DNA of 64,000 nt from Ferrimicrobium sp. (lineage in GTDB: Bacteria; Actinomycetota; Acidimicrobiia; Acidimicrobiales; Acidimicrobiaceae): contig JALCZJ010000011.1 in the NCBI GenBank assembly GCA_022690815.1, forward strand, positions 1-64,000, given 5' to 3'. Under the pieces are notes generated by a model. The model worked only from the letters and a program-made list of their open reading frames with translations, did not search any database and was not told the DNA's origin. Position numbers and translations under genes: made by a program. Below are positions 7,491 through 16,060 of the stretch, one piece after another (within the stretch, counting starts at the first letter, position 1; every line of letters starts with the position of its first letter).

Positions 7491-8930
7491 ATGGAACTCA
7501 TCGACTACGACGCCCAAATTCCCAACAACGTCGCCCTCGCAAGCGACGATCGTCTTAAGCGGGCGCTCGAACAGTGGCACCCAGGGTACCTCAACTGGTG
7601 GAACCAGATGGGCCCCATGGGGTTTAACGACTCCGAGGTTTACCTACGCACCGCGACCGGGGTCGACCCCAAAGGTTGGGCGCAGTTTCAGTACGTCAAG
7701 ATGCCGGAGTACCGCTGGGGCATCTTCTTGGCACCAGGTGACCCTGAGCGCAAGATCGGCTTTGGGGAGCACTTCGGAGAACCGGTCTGGCAGGAGGTGC
7801 CGGGTGAGTACCGAGCTATGTTGCGCCGCCTGCTCGTCGTCCAGGGAGATACCGAGCCCGCTAGCGTCGAGCAACAGCGGCACCTCGGAGCGACGGCACC
7901 TTCGCTCTACGACCTTCGCAACCTCTTTCAAGTGAACGTCGAGGAGGGTCGGCATCTCTGGGCCATGGTGTACCTGCTGCAGCGCTACTTTGGTCGCGAT
8001 GGTCGCGAGGAGGCCGAGGCGCTCCTCACGAGGCGCTCCGGCGATGACGATCGACCCCGCATGCTTGGGGCGTTCAACGAGGAGACACCTGACTGGCTGT
8101 CATTTTTCATGTTCACCTTCTTCACCGACCGTGACGGTAAATACCAGCTCGAGGCGCTCGCCCAATCTGGCTTCGACCCACTTGCGCGCACCACTCGGTT
8201 CATGCTGACCGAAGAGGCCCATCATATGTTCGTCGGAGAGAGCGGCATCGGACGCGTGATCGAGGCGACGGCCACGGCGATGATCGCCGCCCACATCGAT
8301 GACCCTACCGATGTCGAGCGCATTCGCTCCCTCAACGTCATCGACCTGCCAACCCTGCAGCGTTATCTCAACTTCCACTTCTCGGTTAGCCTCGACCTCT
8401 TCGGCGCTGAGGCTTCCTCCAACGCGGCCAATGCGTTCGCGGCCGGCCTGAAGGGACGATTCAACGAACACAAGATCGACGACGATCATCGTCTGACGAA
8501 TTCGACATACCCCGTACTTCGACTCGAAGAGACCGACATTGTGAATCGCAACGAGCCTGCCCTCTCCGTGTTAAACGCCCGTCTCCGCGACGACTATGCC
8601 AACGACTGTACCAATGGTGTCAAGCGCTGGAACAAGATCCTCGAGAAGGCCGGGGTCGATTATCGGCTCAGCCTCCCCCACGTTGGCTTTCACCGACAGG
8701 TTGGGGAGTTCCAAATGGCCCCAATCGATCCAAGTGGTCAGGTTCATAAGGGAGTCGCCTTTCATGATATCGTCGAGGGCCATCTCCCTTCCTCGGACGA
8801 TCGCGCGTTCATCACCTCGCTGATGCAACCGATCTACGAGCCAGGATCCTATGCGAGTTGGATCGCACCACCGAAGGTGGCGATCGACAACAAGCCAGGA
8901 GACTTCGAGTTCGTGCGCCTCCACGGGTGA
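7491..8930 (+). CDS. boxB: benzoyl-CoA 2,3-epoxidase, oxygenase subunit BoxB
   Basis: Diiron oxygenase that inserts one oxygen atom into benzoyl-CoA, using electrons from BoxA. 479 residues, as in characterised BoxB. Two iron-ligand motifs of the E-x-x-H type are visible: EEGRH around 151-155 and EEAHH around 241-245. The N-terminal part WHPGYLNWWNQMGP is typical of the family. The start ATG at 7491 is preceded by AAAGG. The stop codon shares a base with the boxA start (TGATG at 8928-8932), so the two subunits are translated together. Confidence 0.95.
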   Translation: MELIDYDAQIPNNVALASDDRLKRALEQWHPGYLNWWNQMGPMGFNDSEVYLRTATGVDPKGWAQFQYVKMPEYRWGIFLAPGDPERKIGFGEHFGEPVWQEVPGEYRAMLRRLLVVQGDTEPASVEQQRHLGATAPSLYDLRNLFQVNVEEGRHLWAMVYLLQRYFGRDGREEAEALLTRRSGDDDRPRMLGAFNEETPDWLSFFMFTFFTDRDGKYQLEALAQSGFDPLARTTRFMLTEEAHHMFVGESGIGRVIEATATAMIAAHIDDPTDVERIRSLNVIDLPTLQRYLNFHFSVSLDLFGAEASSNAANAFAAGLKGRFNEHKIDDDHRLTNSTYPVLRLEETDIVNRNEPALSVLNARLRDDYANDCTNGVKRWNKILEKAGVDYRLSLPHVGFHRQVGEFQMAPIDPSGQVHKGVAFHDIVEGHLPSSDDRAFITSLMQPIYEPGSYASWIAPPKVAIDNKPGDFEFVRLHG

Positions 8931-10129
8931 TGACCACCGCCGGGCTCGTTCGCCAACATCTCATCGATCCCGAGGTCTGCATACGTTGCAACACCTGCGA
9001 GGAGACCTGTCCGATCGACGCCATCACTCACAACGATGATAACTACGTCGTCGACCCAGCCATCTGTGCCGCATGCGGAGACTGTCTTGGACCGTGCCCG
9101 ACCGGGGCGATCGACTCATGGCGGATCGTCAACACCCCTCATCCCATCGATGCACAGTTCGAATGGGACATGCTCCCCGCCAACGACGCCGAGGTCGATG
9201 ACCTCGAAGAGCAAGAGGCAGATACGCTCGACTCTGAGGCGGGCGAGCTCCTTGCGCTCGCCCATCAGTTCGCACCAAAGACACCTCCGCCCGCGAGCGC
9301 TAGCACCCCACACCTCAACGTCGCCACCCGCCGCAACCCCATCGTTGCCACCGTGGTTGGCAACTACCGCATCACAGCTCCCGGGACCGACTCCGATGTA
9401 CACCACATCGTCCTCGATCTCGGAGGCGATGCCTTCCCCATTCTCGAGGGACAGAGCGTCGGTGTTCTTCCCCCACATGATCCCGATGACCAGCGTTCTC
9501 CCGCAATACGGCTGTATTCGGTCTGCTCACCGCGTGACGGTGAACGGCCAGGACACAACAACCTTGCCCTGACAGTCAAACGCGTCATCGACAACGGACA
9601 TGGCCTGCCTGGCCTTGCCTCGAACTACCTGTGTGATCGAGAGCGAGGCGATACCGTCAGCCTCATCGGTCCATTCGGAGACACCTTCCTCATGCCGATG
9701 GACCCAGCGTCTAACCTCATCATGATCTGCACCGGCACTGGATCAGCCCCGTTTCGGGCGATGACCGAATATCGTCGGCGTCATCTTCCCGCAGGTCCCG
9801 GCAAGCTCTGGCTATTCTTCGGGGCAAGAACGCGAGCCGAGCTCCCCTACTTTGGGCCGTTGATGAAGCTTGAACGCTCGCTGATCGAGATCGAGCTCTG
9901 TCTGTCCCGCGAAGAAGGTATCCCTGCCCGTCACGTCCAAGACGGTCTACGAGACCGACTGGCCGAGCTGAAGGTACTCCTTGATCAGGAGTCGACCTAC
10001 CTGTACCTTTGCGGTGTCAAGGGAATGGAGGGCTCCATACGGTCGGTCCTGACCGAAGGTATTGACGACTGGGATCTGCGAGAGGCCAAGCTCATCGAAG
10101 AGGGTCGCTTGCACGTCGAGACCTACTGA
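8930..10129 (+). CDS. boxA: benzoyl-CoA 2,3-epoxidase, reductase subunit BoxA
   Basis: Transfers electrons from NADPH through FAD and two [4Fe-4S] clusters to BoxB. 399 residues from the ATG at 8930, which overlaps the boxB stop. The ferredoxin region has Cys17, 20, 23, 27 followed by Pro and Cys46, 49, 52, 56 followed by Pro. An acidic linker of about 65 residues follows, then a ferredoxin-NADP reductase module with the FAD motif RLYSVCSP and the NADP motif ICTGTGSAPFRAM. It ends in ...EEGRLHVETY, as is usual for this fold. This is the last gene of the benzoate unit. No boxD (semialdehyde dehydrogenase) follows. Confidence 0.94.
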   Translation: MTTAGLVRQHLIDPEVCIRCNTCEETCPIDAITHNDDNYVVDPAICAACGDCLGPCPTGAIDSWRIVNTPHPIDAQFEWDMLPANDAEVDDLEEQEADTLDSEAGELLALAHQFAPKTPPPASASTPHLNVATRRNPIVATVVGNYRITAPGTDSDVHHIVLDLGGDAFPILEGQSVGVLPPHDPDDQRSPAIRLYSVCSPRDGERPGHNNLALTVKRVIDNGHGLPGLASNYLCDRERGDTVSLIGPFGDTFLMPMDPASNLIMICTGTGSAPFRAMTEYRRRHLPAGPGKLWLFFGARTRAELPYFGPLMKLERSLIEIELCLSREEGIPARHVQDGLRDRLAELKVLLDQESTYLYLCGVKGMEGSIRSVLTEGIDDWDLREAKLIEEGRLHVETY

Positions 10130-10239
10130 CCATGATGTGGGTGGCAAAAGGGTGCGGGTTGACAACAGCAACAGACCGACTCGAAGCCGTGCCGGTCACC
10201 ACAGCCAGCCAGGGGTCAGCGACCACACCGTTGGGCTCG

Positions 10240-11583
10240 CTATCGGATCAATAGCTCTGCGACCCGATAGGCGAGGTCCAGCGACTGCCGTGCGTTCAGC
10301 CGAGGGTCACAGATGGTGTCATAGGCTCTCGATAATTCAGCTTCAAGCACCTCTTCGCCACCGCCGAGACACTCCGTCACATCCTCGCCGGTCAGCTCAA
10401 CGTGGATTCCCCCAGGCCAGGTTCCCAAACGGTGATGCACCTCAAAGAACCCAGTGATCTCATCCATGATGTCCTCAAAATCGCGCGTCTTATAACCAGC
10501 CTCAGAGACGAAGGTGTTGCCATGCATCGGATCACAGATCCATACCGCCGGATGACCGGCAGTCTGCACGGCTCTCACCAGATCCGGGAGCGCACTGCGC
10601 ACCGTTTCATGACCCATCCGCGCCACCAACAACAGCCTTCCGGGTTCGCGATCCGGATCAAGTGCCCCACAGACCGCCAAAAGCTCATCGCTCGTCATTG
10701 TGGGGCCCACCTTAACACCAACTGGATTGGCGATACCACTGGCAAAGCGCACGTGAGCACCCCTTGGATCACGAGTCCGGTCGCCGATCCACACCTCGTG
10801 GGCCGACAGATCGTAGAACCGATTCGACGATGGGTCCCGGCGTGTCAGGGCCGCCTCGTAGCCCAACAACAACGCCTCATGTGAGGTCCAGAGGGTGATC
10901 TGGTGCAGGACCTCTTCCTGGGAAAGATCGATGCCACAGGCGGCCATGAAGTGCAACGCACGTTCGATCTCAGCGGCTATCGAGGCGTAGCGCTCGCCCT
11001 CCGGGGATGTGGAGACGAAATCCTGGTTCCAGCTATGGGCGCGAGATAGGTCAGAGAAGCCCCCTTCGGTGAGCGCCTTGATCGTCGCAACGGTTGCCCG
11101 TGATAGGTCATAAGCCGTCAACATACGTTGTGGGTCAGGACGACGAGCTTCAAGTGATGGGTCGTCATCGTGGACGATATGTCCGCGGAACACCGGTATT
11201 TCAATTCCATGGTGCAGCTCCGTCTCGGAGGACCGCGGCTTGGCGTATTGGCCTGCGATACGGCCGATCTTGACCACAGACACGCCTGACGAATATGTCA
11301 AAACGACCGCCATCTGGAGAATCACCCGCAGCTTGGCTCGAATCGAGGCGGCGCCATGATCATGAAATGACTCCGCACAGTCGCCGGCTTGCAACACAAA
11401 AGCCCGGCCAACCGCGGCTCGAGCGAGCGCACGTCGAAGCGCATCGACCTCTCGAGGAAAGACGAGCGGGGCCCGCAATCGCAATTCACGTCGAACGGCC
11501 TCGAGTTCGTCTTGGCTATGCCATGCTGGCTGCTGGGCTATCTCATAGTCCTGCCAATCCCACGGATCCCACTGCAGCTCCAT
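10240..11583 (-). CDS. aroG: 3-deoxy-7-phosphoheptulonate synthase, class II
   Basis: First step of the shikimate pathway: condensation of phosphoenolpyruvate and erythrose 4-phosphate in the cytosol. 447 residues, the usual size of plant/actinobacterial class II enzymes. Signatures are VLQAGDCAESF with the metal-binding cysteine near residue 67, KIGRIAGQYAKPRSS around 105-119, and the late segments HGNTF and GGIHVELTGEDVTECLGG. An AGGAGG ribosome site precedes the ATG at a good distance. It converges on boxA with a 110-bp gap in which no clear terminator was found. Regulation by aromatic amino acids is known for the family but cannot be judged here. Confidence 0.95.
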   Translation of the reverse strand: MELQWDPWDWQDYEIAQQPAWHSQDELEAVRRELRLRAPLVFPREVDALRRALARAAVGRAFVLQAGDCAESFHDHGAASIRAKLRVILQMAVVLTYSSGVSVVKIGRIAGQYAKPRSSETELHHGIEIPVFRGHIVHDDDPSLEARRPDPQRMLTAYDLSRATVATIKALTEGGFSDLSRAHSWNQDFVSTSPEGERYASIAAEIERALHFMAACGIDLSQEEVLHQITLWTSHEALLLGYEAALTRRDPSSNRFYDLSAHEVWIGDRTRDPRGAHVRFASGIANPVGVKVGPTMTSDELLAVCGALDPDREPGRLLLVARMGHETVRSALPDLVRAVQTAGHPAVWICDPMHGNTFVSEAGYKTRDFEDIMDEITGFFEVHHRLGTWPGGIHVELTGEDVTECLGGGEEVLEAELSRAYDTICDPRLNARQSLDLAYRVAELLIR

Positions 11584-11743
11584 GTCAACCTCCTAAGGTC
11601 AGTCTACGGATGCAATAGCTCCGAACAGTTCGCGTGTCACCCTGAGCCCCCGATAAGATTGCTAGGTAATAACGCCACACGACCGAGGAGCGTGCCAGAA
11701 TGCAACGAACGAAGGACGCTCGCCAATCCAAAGGGTGCTATCC

Positions 11744-12337
11744 ATGCGGCTAGGCGTCTTTGGCGGTACCTTTGATCCGATCCATATTGGCCATCTGGTG
11801 GCAGCCCAGAACGCCATGCACGCCGCAGCCCTTGACGAGGTGCTCTTCATCGTCGCGAATCAGCCATGGCAAAAGGAGGGAACCCGCACCGTCACCGATG
11901 CTAAGCTTCGCCTCCTCGTCGTGTCAGAGGTGTTGCGCCCAATTCCGGGGCTCGAACCCAGCGACATCGAGATTGCACGCGGTGGGCTCTCGTACTCGGT
12001 TGACACCCTTTCGGAGTTGAAGACTCTCCGCCCCAACGACCAGCTTTTCCTGGTCGTTGGGGCCGATGCCGCATCACAGATGCCGACCTGGGAGCGAGCC
12101 GAAGAGCTCTCCACACTCGCGAACCTGGTGATTGTGAACCGCTATGGCTACCCGACGATTAGCAATATCTTGGATTTCGAGCAACCTATCCTGGCTGAGA
12201 TGCCTTGGTTGGATATCTCCTCAACCGATCTCCGTGAGCGAGTGCGAGGACATCGACCGTTACAGTTTTTACTTCCAGAAACTGCAATCGATGCAATCGA
12301 GGCCTATCAGCTTTATCGCGATGATGAAAGCGGCTAA
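11744..12337 (+). CDS. nadD: nicotinate-nucleotide adenylyltransferase
   Basis: Forms deamido-NAD from nicotinate mononucleotide and ATP in NAD synthesis. 197 residues from the ATG at 11744, preceded by AAAGG. A GTG nine bases earlier is the alternative. The nucleotidyltransferase motif GGTFDPIHIGH lies at residues 6-16, and the second signature ISSTDLRERV is near 161-170. Both are complete. It diverges from aroG across a 160-bp intergenic region that should contain both promoters. In many actinobacteria nadD follows proA and precedes rsfS. Here the nadD-rsfS pair is on the other strand, away from proA. Confidence 0.93.
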   Translation: MRLGVFGGTFDPIHIGHLVAAQNAMHAAALDEVLFIVANQPWQKEGTRTVTDAKLRLLVVSEVLRPIPGLEPSDIEIARGGLSYSVDTLSELKTLRPNDQLFLVVGADAASQMPTWERAEELSTLANLVIVNRYGYPTISNILDFEQPILAEMPWLDISSTDLRERVRGHRPLQFLLPETAIDAIEAYQLYRDDESG

Positions 12338-12440
12338 CGACCGGGCCGACAGCGACCTACGCGGACGCTACTAGAATGATCATGCCTAGGATCGCCAACA
12401 CGATCAGGACTGAAATGTCCTTGCAGATTGGAAATTACGC

Positions 12441-12818
12441 ATGGTTGCACGCACCCACGAATCAAATGATCGGTACGAAACCATCGAGACTTGCAATAGC
12501 TTGTGGGTTTTCGAGGCACAGGAAAGGCGATTCCTCCGCCTACCTCGTACTCACCCGCTACCAAGCTCCTATTCGCTTTTGCCCGAATCGGCCTGGGAAC
12601 ACTATGAATTGTTCACGCTTGATCCGGTTTCAGGCGAATTCATCGTTCGCCTGACAGCCGATGGCTCCAGGGTGCTACGTTCTCAACGACACCGTCAACC
12701 CTGTCCCAACTGTTCGGTCGAGAACGAAGCATCACTGACCCGCGAGTTTGGTACCATCGAGCTCTCCTTGCTCGACGGCACCTCACTGGGATCCAACGTT
12801 GACCAGCCAAGCGCCTAG
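12441..12818 (+). CDS. hypothetical protein between nadD and rsfS
   Basis: 125 residues, not recognised. The middle part is aromatic and hydrophobic (LWVFEAQERRFLRLPR, YELFTLDPVSGEFIVRL) and reads like a small beta-rich globular domain. It is followed by a basic segment with a CPNC pair near residue 93. No signal peptide or membrane segment is seen. The ribosome site is weak (GGAAA). Support comes from the position in a conserved nadD-rsfS interval, the same strand, and protein-like composition. The exact start is uncertain. Confidence 0.5.
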   Translation: MVARTHESNDRYETIETCNSLWVFEAQERRFLRLPRTHPLPSSYSLLPESAWEHYELFTLDPVSGEFIVRLTADGSRVLRSQRHRQPCPNCSVENEASLTREFGTIELSLLDGTSLGSNVDQPSA

Positions 12819-12959
12819 GGATCAGCCAAACATCTGAGGGTGGTGTGCCCGAAGACAGCATCGCCTCCCCGCAAGCGGGCATGCATTGAATCGCCATCAA
12901 GATCTCACCACGGCGCACCCCGGTAACGGGAGAGGGAAACACGATCGCGCTGGGAGCAC

Positions 12960-13517
12960 GTGTCGATGCCGGGGCGCTTTGGTGTCCGTTCATCAGGGCG
13001 TAGCTTCGATGCACTGGCAACTAGGCTGGTAATCACCGTGAAGCACAACCTTCGACCAGGACAGAAGCTTGGGATCGAGATCTACCCCGGTCCCGTGGCA
13101 CCGCCAAGACAACTTAACAACGACGTCGATCCTCTCGAACTGACGATTGCCCTTGCCCAAGCGGCGGTGGATAAATCAGCCACCGATGTGATCGCAATCG
13201 ATATCTCCGAGGTCTCGACCTTTGCGAGTTACTTCCTCATTTTGAGTGGAACCAACAATCGACTGTTGCATTCGGTTGTTGATGAACTCCGTGATCGCGC
13301 GCGAAACGACTTTGGCATCCATGTCCGCGTGGAGGGACAGGAGAGCGACGAATGGATTCTGCTTGACCTCGGCTCGCTCATCGTCCATTGTTTCTCCACA
13401 GAGGCTCGCGAATTCTACCAGCTCGAGCGACTCTGGTCCGACGCCACACATCTCAACATCCCAGGGGTCACGACCTCCGGGCTCAACCTGTCCAATACCC
13501 AAGCTGCCACCAGCTGA
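12960..13517 (+). CDS. rsfS: ribosomal silencing factor RsfS, with N-terminal extension
   Basis: Binds ribosomal protein L14 and blocks subunit joining when nutrients are short. The conserved domain covers about residues 60-165 (DVIAIDISEVSTFASYFLILSG, then HVRVEGQESDEWILLDLGSLIVHCFS, then YQLERLW). The GTG at 12960 or ATG at 12966 is supported by GGGAG just upstream. This start adds about 58 mostly basic residues not normally present in the family. A later GTG at 13038 would shorten the protein but has no ribosome site. It ends with about 20 Ser/Thr-rich residues after the domain. Confidence 0.88.
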   Translation: MSMPGRFGVRSSGRSFDALATRLVITVKHNLRPGQKLGIEIYPGPVAPPRQLNNDVDPLELTIALAQAAVDKSATDVIAIDISEVSTFASYFLILSGTNNRLLHSVVDELRDRARNDFGIHVRVEGQESDEWILLDLGSLIVHCFSTEAREFYQLERLWSDATHLNIPGVTTSGLNLSNTQAATS

Positions 13518-13855
13518 AAAATCCATCACATCACGCCCCCTCGTAGAGCCGCGTCGTGCTCTTAGTCACCCTTTACCACAGGAACGAGTGCGTAATCCAG
13601 GTCTAAGGTACTCCCCGCCCGCACCTATAAGCCGCTCGATGGCGCATCCGACCACAAGACTGCCCACCTCGTCGCCTCGCGACGGCTCAGGAGGATGACA
13701 CAGTTGGGTCAACTATCAACTATTCGTCCACGATGACTCCAACACGCGAGCGCAATGACGCAAGGAGGATCGGCTCCTAAAGGCAAAGTGCAGCCGGACG
13801 CGCGCCAGCCTAGACCGCCCGATCCGAGGGCTCATTAGCGAGCCGGTACATAAGG
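13518..13855. other. convergent intergenic region after rsfS
   Basis: No credible gene. Short hairpins are present (AGGAG-N6-CTCCT near 13767, GGCTC-N6-GAGCC near 13830) but none has a run of T, so they are weak terminator candidates. The region separates the plus-strand rsfS from the minus-strand YgfB-like gene. Confidence 0.35.
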
Positions 13856-14470
13856 CTACGCCTCCGGCTCTCCAACTTCCTCGGTGGCAAGCTCATCCGT
13901 CTCCCGAACCCGTGCAAGGTATCGATAGAGACCGATCACGGACGGCTGAATCGAGTCGATCAGCTCCTCGGCGAAACCATCTTGGTTCTCTTCGAGAGCC
14001 TCAAGCCCCTCCTCGGTGCCGAACACGACAATTGGAAGCATGAGATTGACGGCATCGTCGTCGTCGGCGAGCGTGGAAAACGCCTCCGGGAACAGATCGG
14101 TCGCCAACAGGAACCCGGCACACCACTCGACCGGCGAGATCTCCTCAAGCTCTTCGTCACCGTCCACCTCGACAATTGAGTCAAAAATGGGGAGGAACTC
14201 CTCGGGACGAGTGTGAATCACCTCGCGGGTCACCTCACAATGGCGGGCCATCGCATCAAGAATCGCGGGGTCGATCTTCTCATCCTCTCGGATCACACCT
14301 AGCGCGAGCTCGATCCATTCAGCCTGCTCGACCTGTTGGGGTGAGACCGCGAGGCCGGCTGCAAAACCATCGAAGGCGGTCAGAGTCAGGCGCTCCGGTG
14401 GCGCCTCTGGGTCATCAAGAAACTCGGCAAGGGCATCGAGTTCTTCTTCGGTCAACTGGTCAGCCACCAT
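13856..14470 (-). CDS. UPF0149 (YgfB/YecA-like) family protein
   Basis: 204 residues, very acidic and all-helical in appearance. The N-terminal part matches the YgfB/YecA pattern: an EELDALAEFLDDP helix, a short loop, LTAFDGFAAGLAVSP, then EWIELAL. Further blocks are PVEWCAGFLLA and PIVVFGT. The function of the family is poorly defined; a RecP/aminopeptidase link (ygfB next to pepP) and a role as transcriptional modulator are known in gammaproteobacteria. No SEC-C zinc motif is present at the C terminus. Such a gene is unexpected in an actinobacterium, and the neighbours give no clue. Confidence 0.65.
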   Translation of the reverse strand: MVADQLTEEELDALAEFLDDPEAPPERLTLTAFDGFAAGLAVSPQQVEQAEWIELALGVIREDEKIDPAILDAMARHCEVTREVIHTRPEEFLPIFDSIVEVDGDEELEEISPVEWCAGFLLATDLFPEAFSTLADDDDAVNLMLPIVVFGTEEGLEALEENQDGFAEELIDSIQPSVIGLYRYLARVRETDELATEEVGEPEA

Positions 14471-14851
14471 ACGCTCCCGTCATTAGTTTGCTTTGGTCAC
14501 CCACGTTTACTGGTCGCCTTGGACTACCCCGATAGGCTAGCCGGTGCGGCGACACCCTCCACGGGGTTGTGACAGATAGACTGGGTTTAAGAAGATCAAA
14601 CAGCACATGAGCAACCATCAGAGACAGTGCCATCGAGGCGGCGGCATCGCTGGCGATCGCCTAGTTTACAACAGCATTATTAGTCAGCAACAGCATCGTT
14701 GCCTCTTGGTAGGGATGTGCCATTCCTCCTCGGGGTTTCACGATCGATTCCCCCTCGATCACGGCCCCAGTGACCAGAACAACCCAGTGATCAAGACCGC
14801 CTGACGACCAATACCAAAACGGTAGCTAACCACCAACGATAAGGAGCGAGC
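14471..14851. other. divergent intergenic region with inverted repeat
   Basis: A 381-bp gap between the divergent YgfB-like and FAH-family genes, so it should contain both promoters. A perfect inverted repeat GATCGA-N7-TCGATC occurs at about 14743-14761, roughly 90 bp before the FAH gene, and could be an operator. No coding potential was recognised. Confidence 0.4.
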
Positions 14852-15697
14852 ATGCGATTTGCGACCATCGATTTCAACGGCGAGCCACGAGCGGCCATCG
14901 ACTTTCACAGCCACTATCGAGTAACACCATTTGGTGATCTCTCCGAAGCACTCCGCGCCTTCGACGGCGACGTGATGGCGCTCGCCGACATCACCGAGTT
15001 TGAAAGCATCGAGACAGCGGACGCCACCCTCCTCGCGACCACCAAAACCCCGAACAAGATCATCTGCCTTGGGCTTAACTTTACCGACCACGTGGCTGAG
15101 ATGCGCCATGATCGCCCCCCCTTCCCAACGCTGTTTGCCAAATACCCCCTCACCCTGACCGACCCCTTTGCACCGATCATCAAACCCTCGATCTCCAACG
15201 CAATGGACTGGGAGGTCGAGATCGGAGTGGTCATCGGCAAAGCCGCACGCAACGTCTCTGAGGCACAAGCACTCGACCATGTCGCCGGTTACACCGTGGT
15301 CAACGACGTCTCGTTCCGCGATTACCAGAACCGAACCAGCCAGTTCCTTCAGGGCAAGATCTTCGAGGCAACGACACCCGTGGGTCCGCACATGGTAACT
15401 CGTGACGAGGTCGACGACGCCAACGATTTAGCCATGACCCTAAGCGTGGATGGAGAGATCATGCAGCAGGGTCGCAGCTCACAGATGATTTTCTCGATCG
15501 CTGAGACAATCGCCTACGTCTCGCAAATACTCACGCTCGAGCCAGGCGATCTTCTCAGCATGGGGACACCCTCGGGCGTGGGTGCCGGCCGCAATCCTCA
15601 ACGATTTCTTCAGCCCGGAGAGTTGATGGAGTCCAGCGTCGAAGGGATCGGCGCTCTGGCAAACCGCATCGTTGGGCCTGGCTCCCCGATGAGCTGA
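14852..15697 (+). CDS. fumarylacetoacetate hydrolase (FAH) family protein
   Basis: 281 residues with the FAH C-terminal catalytic fold in residues about 70-275. Visible motifs are KIICLGLNFTDHVAEM, FAKYPLTLTDP, DWEVEIGVVIGKAARNV (metal-binding acids), VVNDVSFRDYQ and LLSMGTPSGVGAGR. Members cleave C-C bonds of acylpyruvates or fumarylacetoacetate, or hydrate 2-oxo acids. Substrate cannot be assigned. Proximity to the benzoate genes hints at aromatic catabolism, but ten kilobases and opposite-strand genes lie between. AAGGAG precedes the ATG at a good spacing. Confidence 0.88.
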   Translation: MRFATIDFNGEPRAAIDFHSHYRVTPFGDLSEALRAFDGDVMALADITEFESIETADATLLATTKTPNKIICLGLNFTDHVAEMRHDRPPFPTLFAKYPLTLTDPFAPIIKPSISNAMDWEVEIGVVIGKAARNVSEAQALDHVAGYTVVNDVSFRDYQNRTSQFLQGKIFEATTPVGPHMVTRDEVDDANDLAMTLSVDGEIMQQGRSSQMIFSIAETIAYVSQILTLEPGDLLSMGTPSGVGAGRNPQRFLQPGELMESSVEGIGALANRIVGPGSPMS

Positions 15698-15957
15698 CAG
15701 TCGAGCACCGCGTCAAGTGCGAGCACCACATCGCTGAGCTCTCCATCCACCTCGGTCAGCCACATCGTCGGATGCTTGCCTCCCGAGACACTTAAGAGCC
15801 TCCCAAGCAGATGTCGATCTCCCGCCATCAAGACATCCATACGACGGTCCAACAGTCGCCGAACATTCTGTGGTTGCAACGGTCCCATACACCACCTCCC
15901 ATGCTTAGTGTCGGCTGACTCTGCCACCTCTTGAACAGCGTTTATTGCTTCCGACAT
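15610..15957 (-). CDS. questionable small ORF opposite the FAH gene end
   Basis: 115 codons on the minus strand, 88 bp of which lie opposite the 3' end of the FAH gene. The translation (DVLMAGDRHLLGRLLSVSGGKH, then MWLTEVDGELSDVVLALDAV) looks protein-like and fills a 360-bp gap. There is no ribosome site before the ATG, however, and the family is not recognised. It may instead be non-coding leader DNA of the next plus-strand gene. Confidence 0.3.
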   Translation of the reverse strand: MSEAINAVQEVAESADTKHGRWCMGPLQPQNVRRLLDRRMDVLMAGDRHLLGRLLSVSGGKHPTMWLTEVDGELSDVVLALDAVLDCQLIGEPGPTMRFARAPIPSTLDSINSPG

Positions 15958-16060
15958 ATTTTATTGAACATTTGTTGGAGGTAATACCTTAATACAAGAG
16001 TGTGGATGGACGATAGAGGGTAACATAATCACCGTCGTTTTATTGCTGCCTGGGGGTACC

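Noticed and set aside
10130-10239. Bidirectional terminator between boxA and the DAHP synthase gene
   Set aside because: Several GGTC/GACC segments are present, but no stem with a T-run on either strand could be drawn.
12640-13020. Minus-strand frame between the small nadD-linked gene and rsfS
   Set aside because: It overlaps two better-supported plus-strand genes and has an unlikely composition and no ribosome site.
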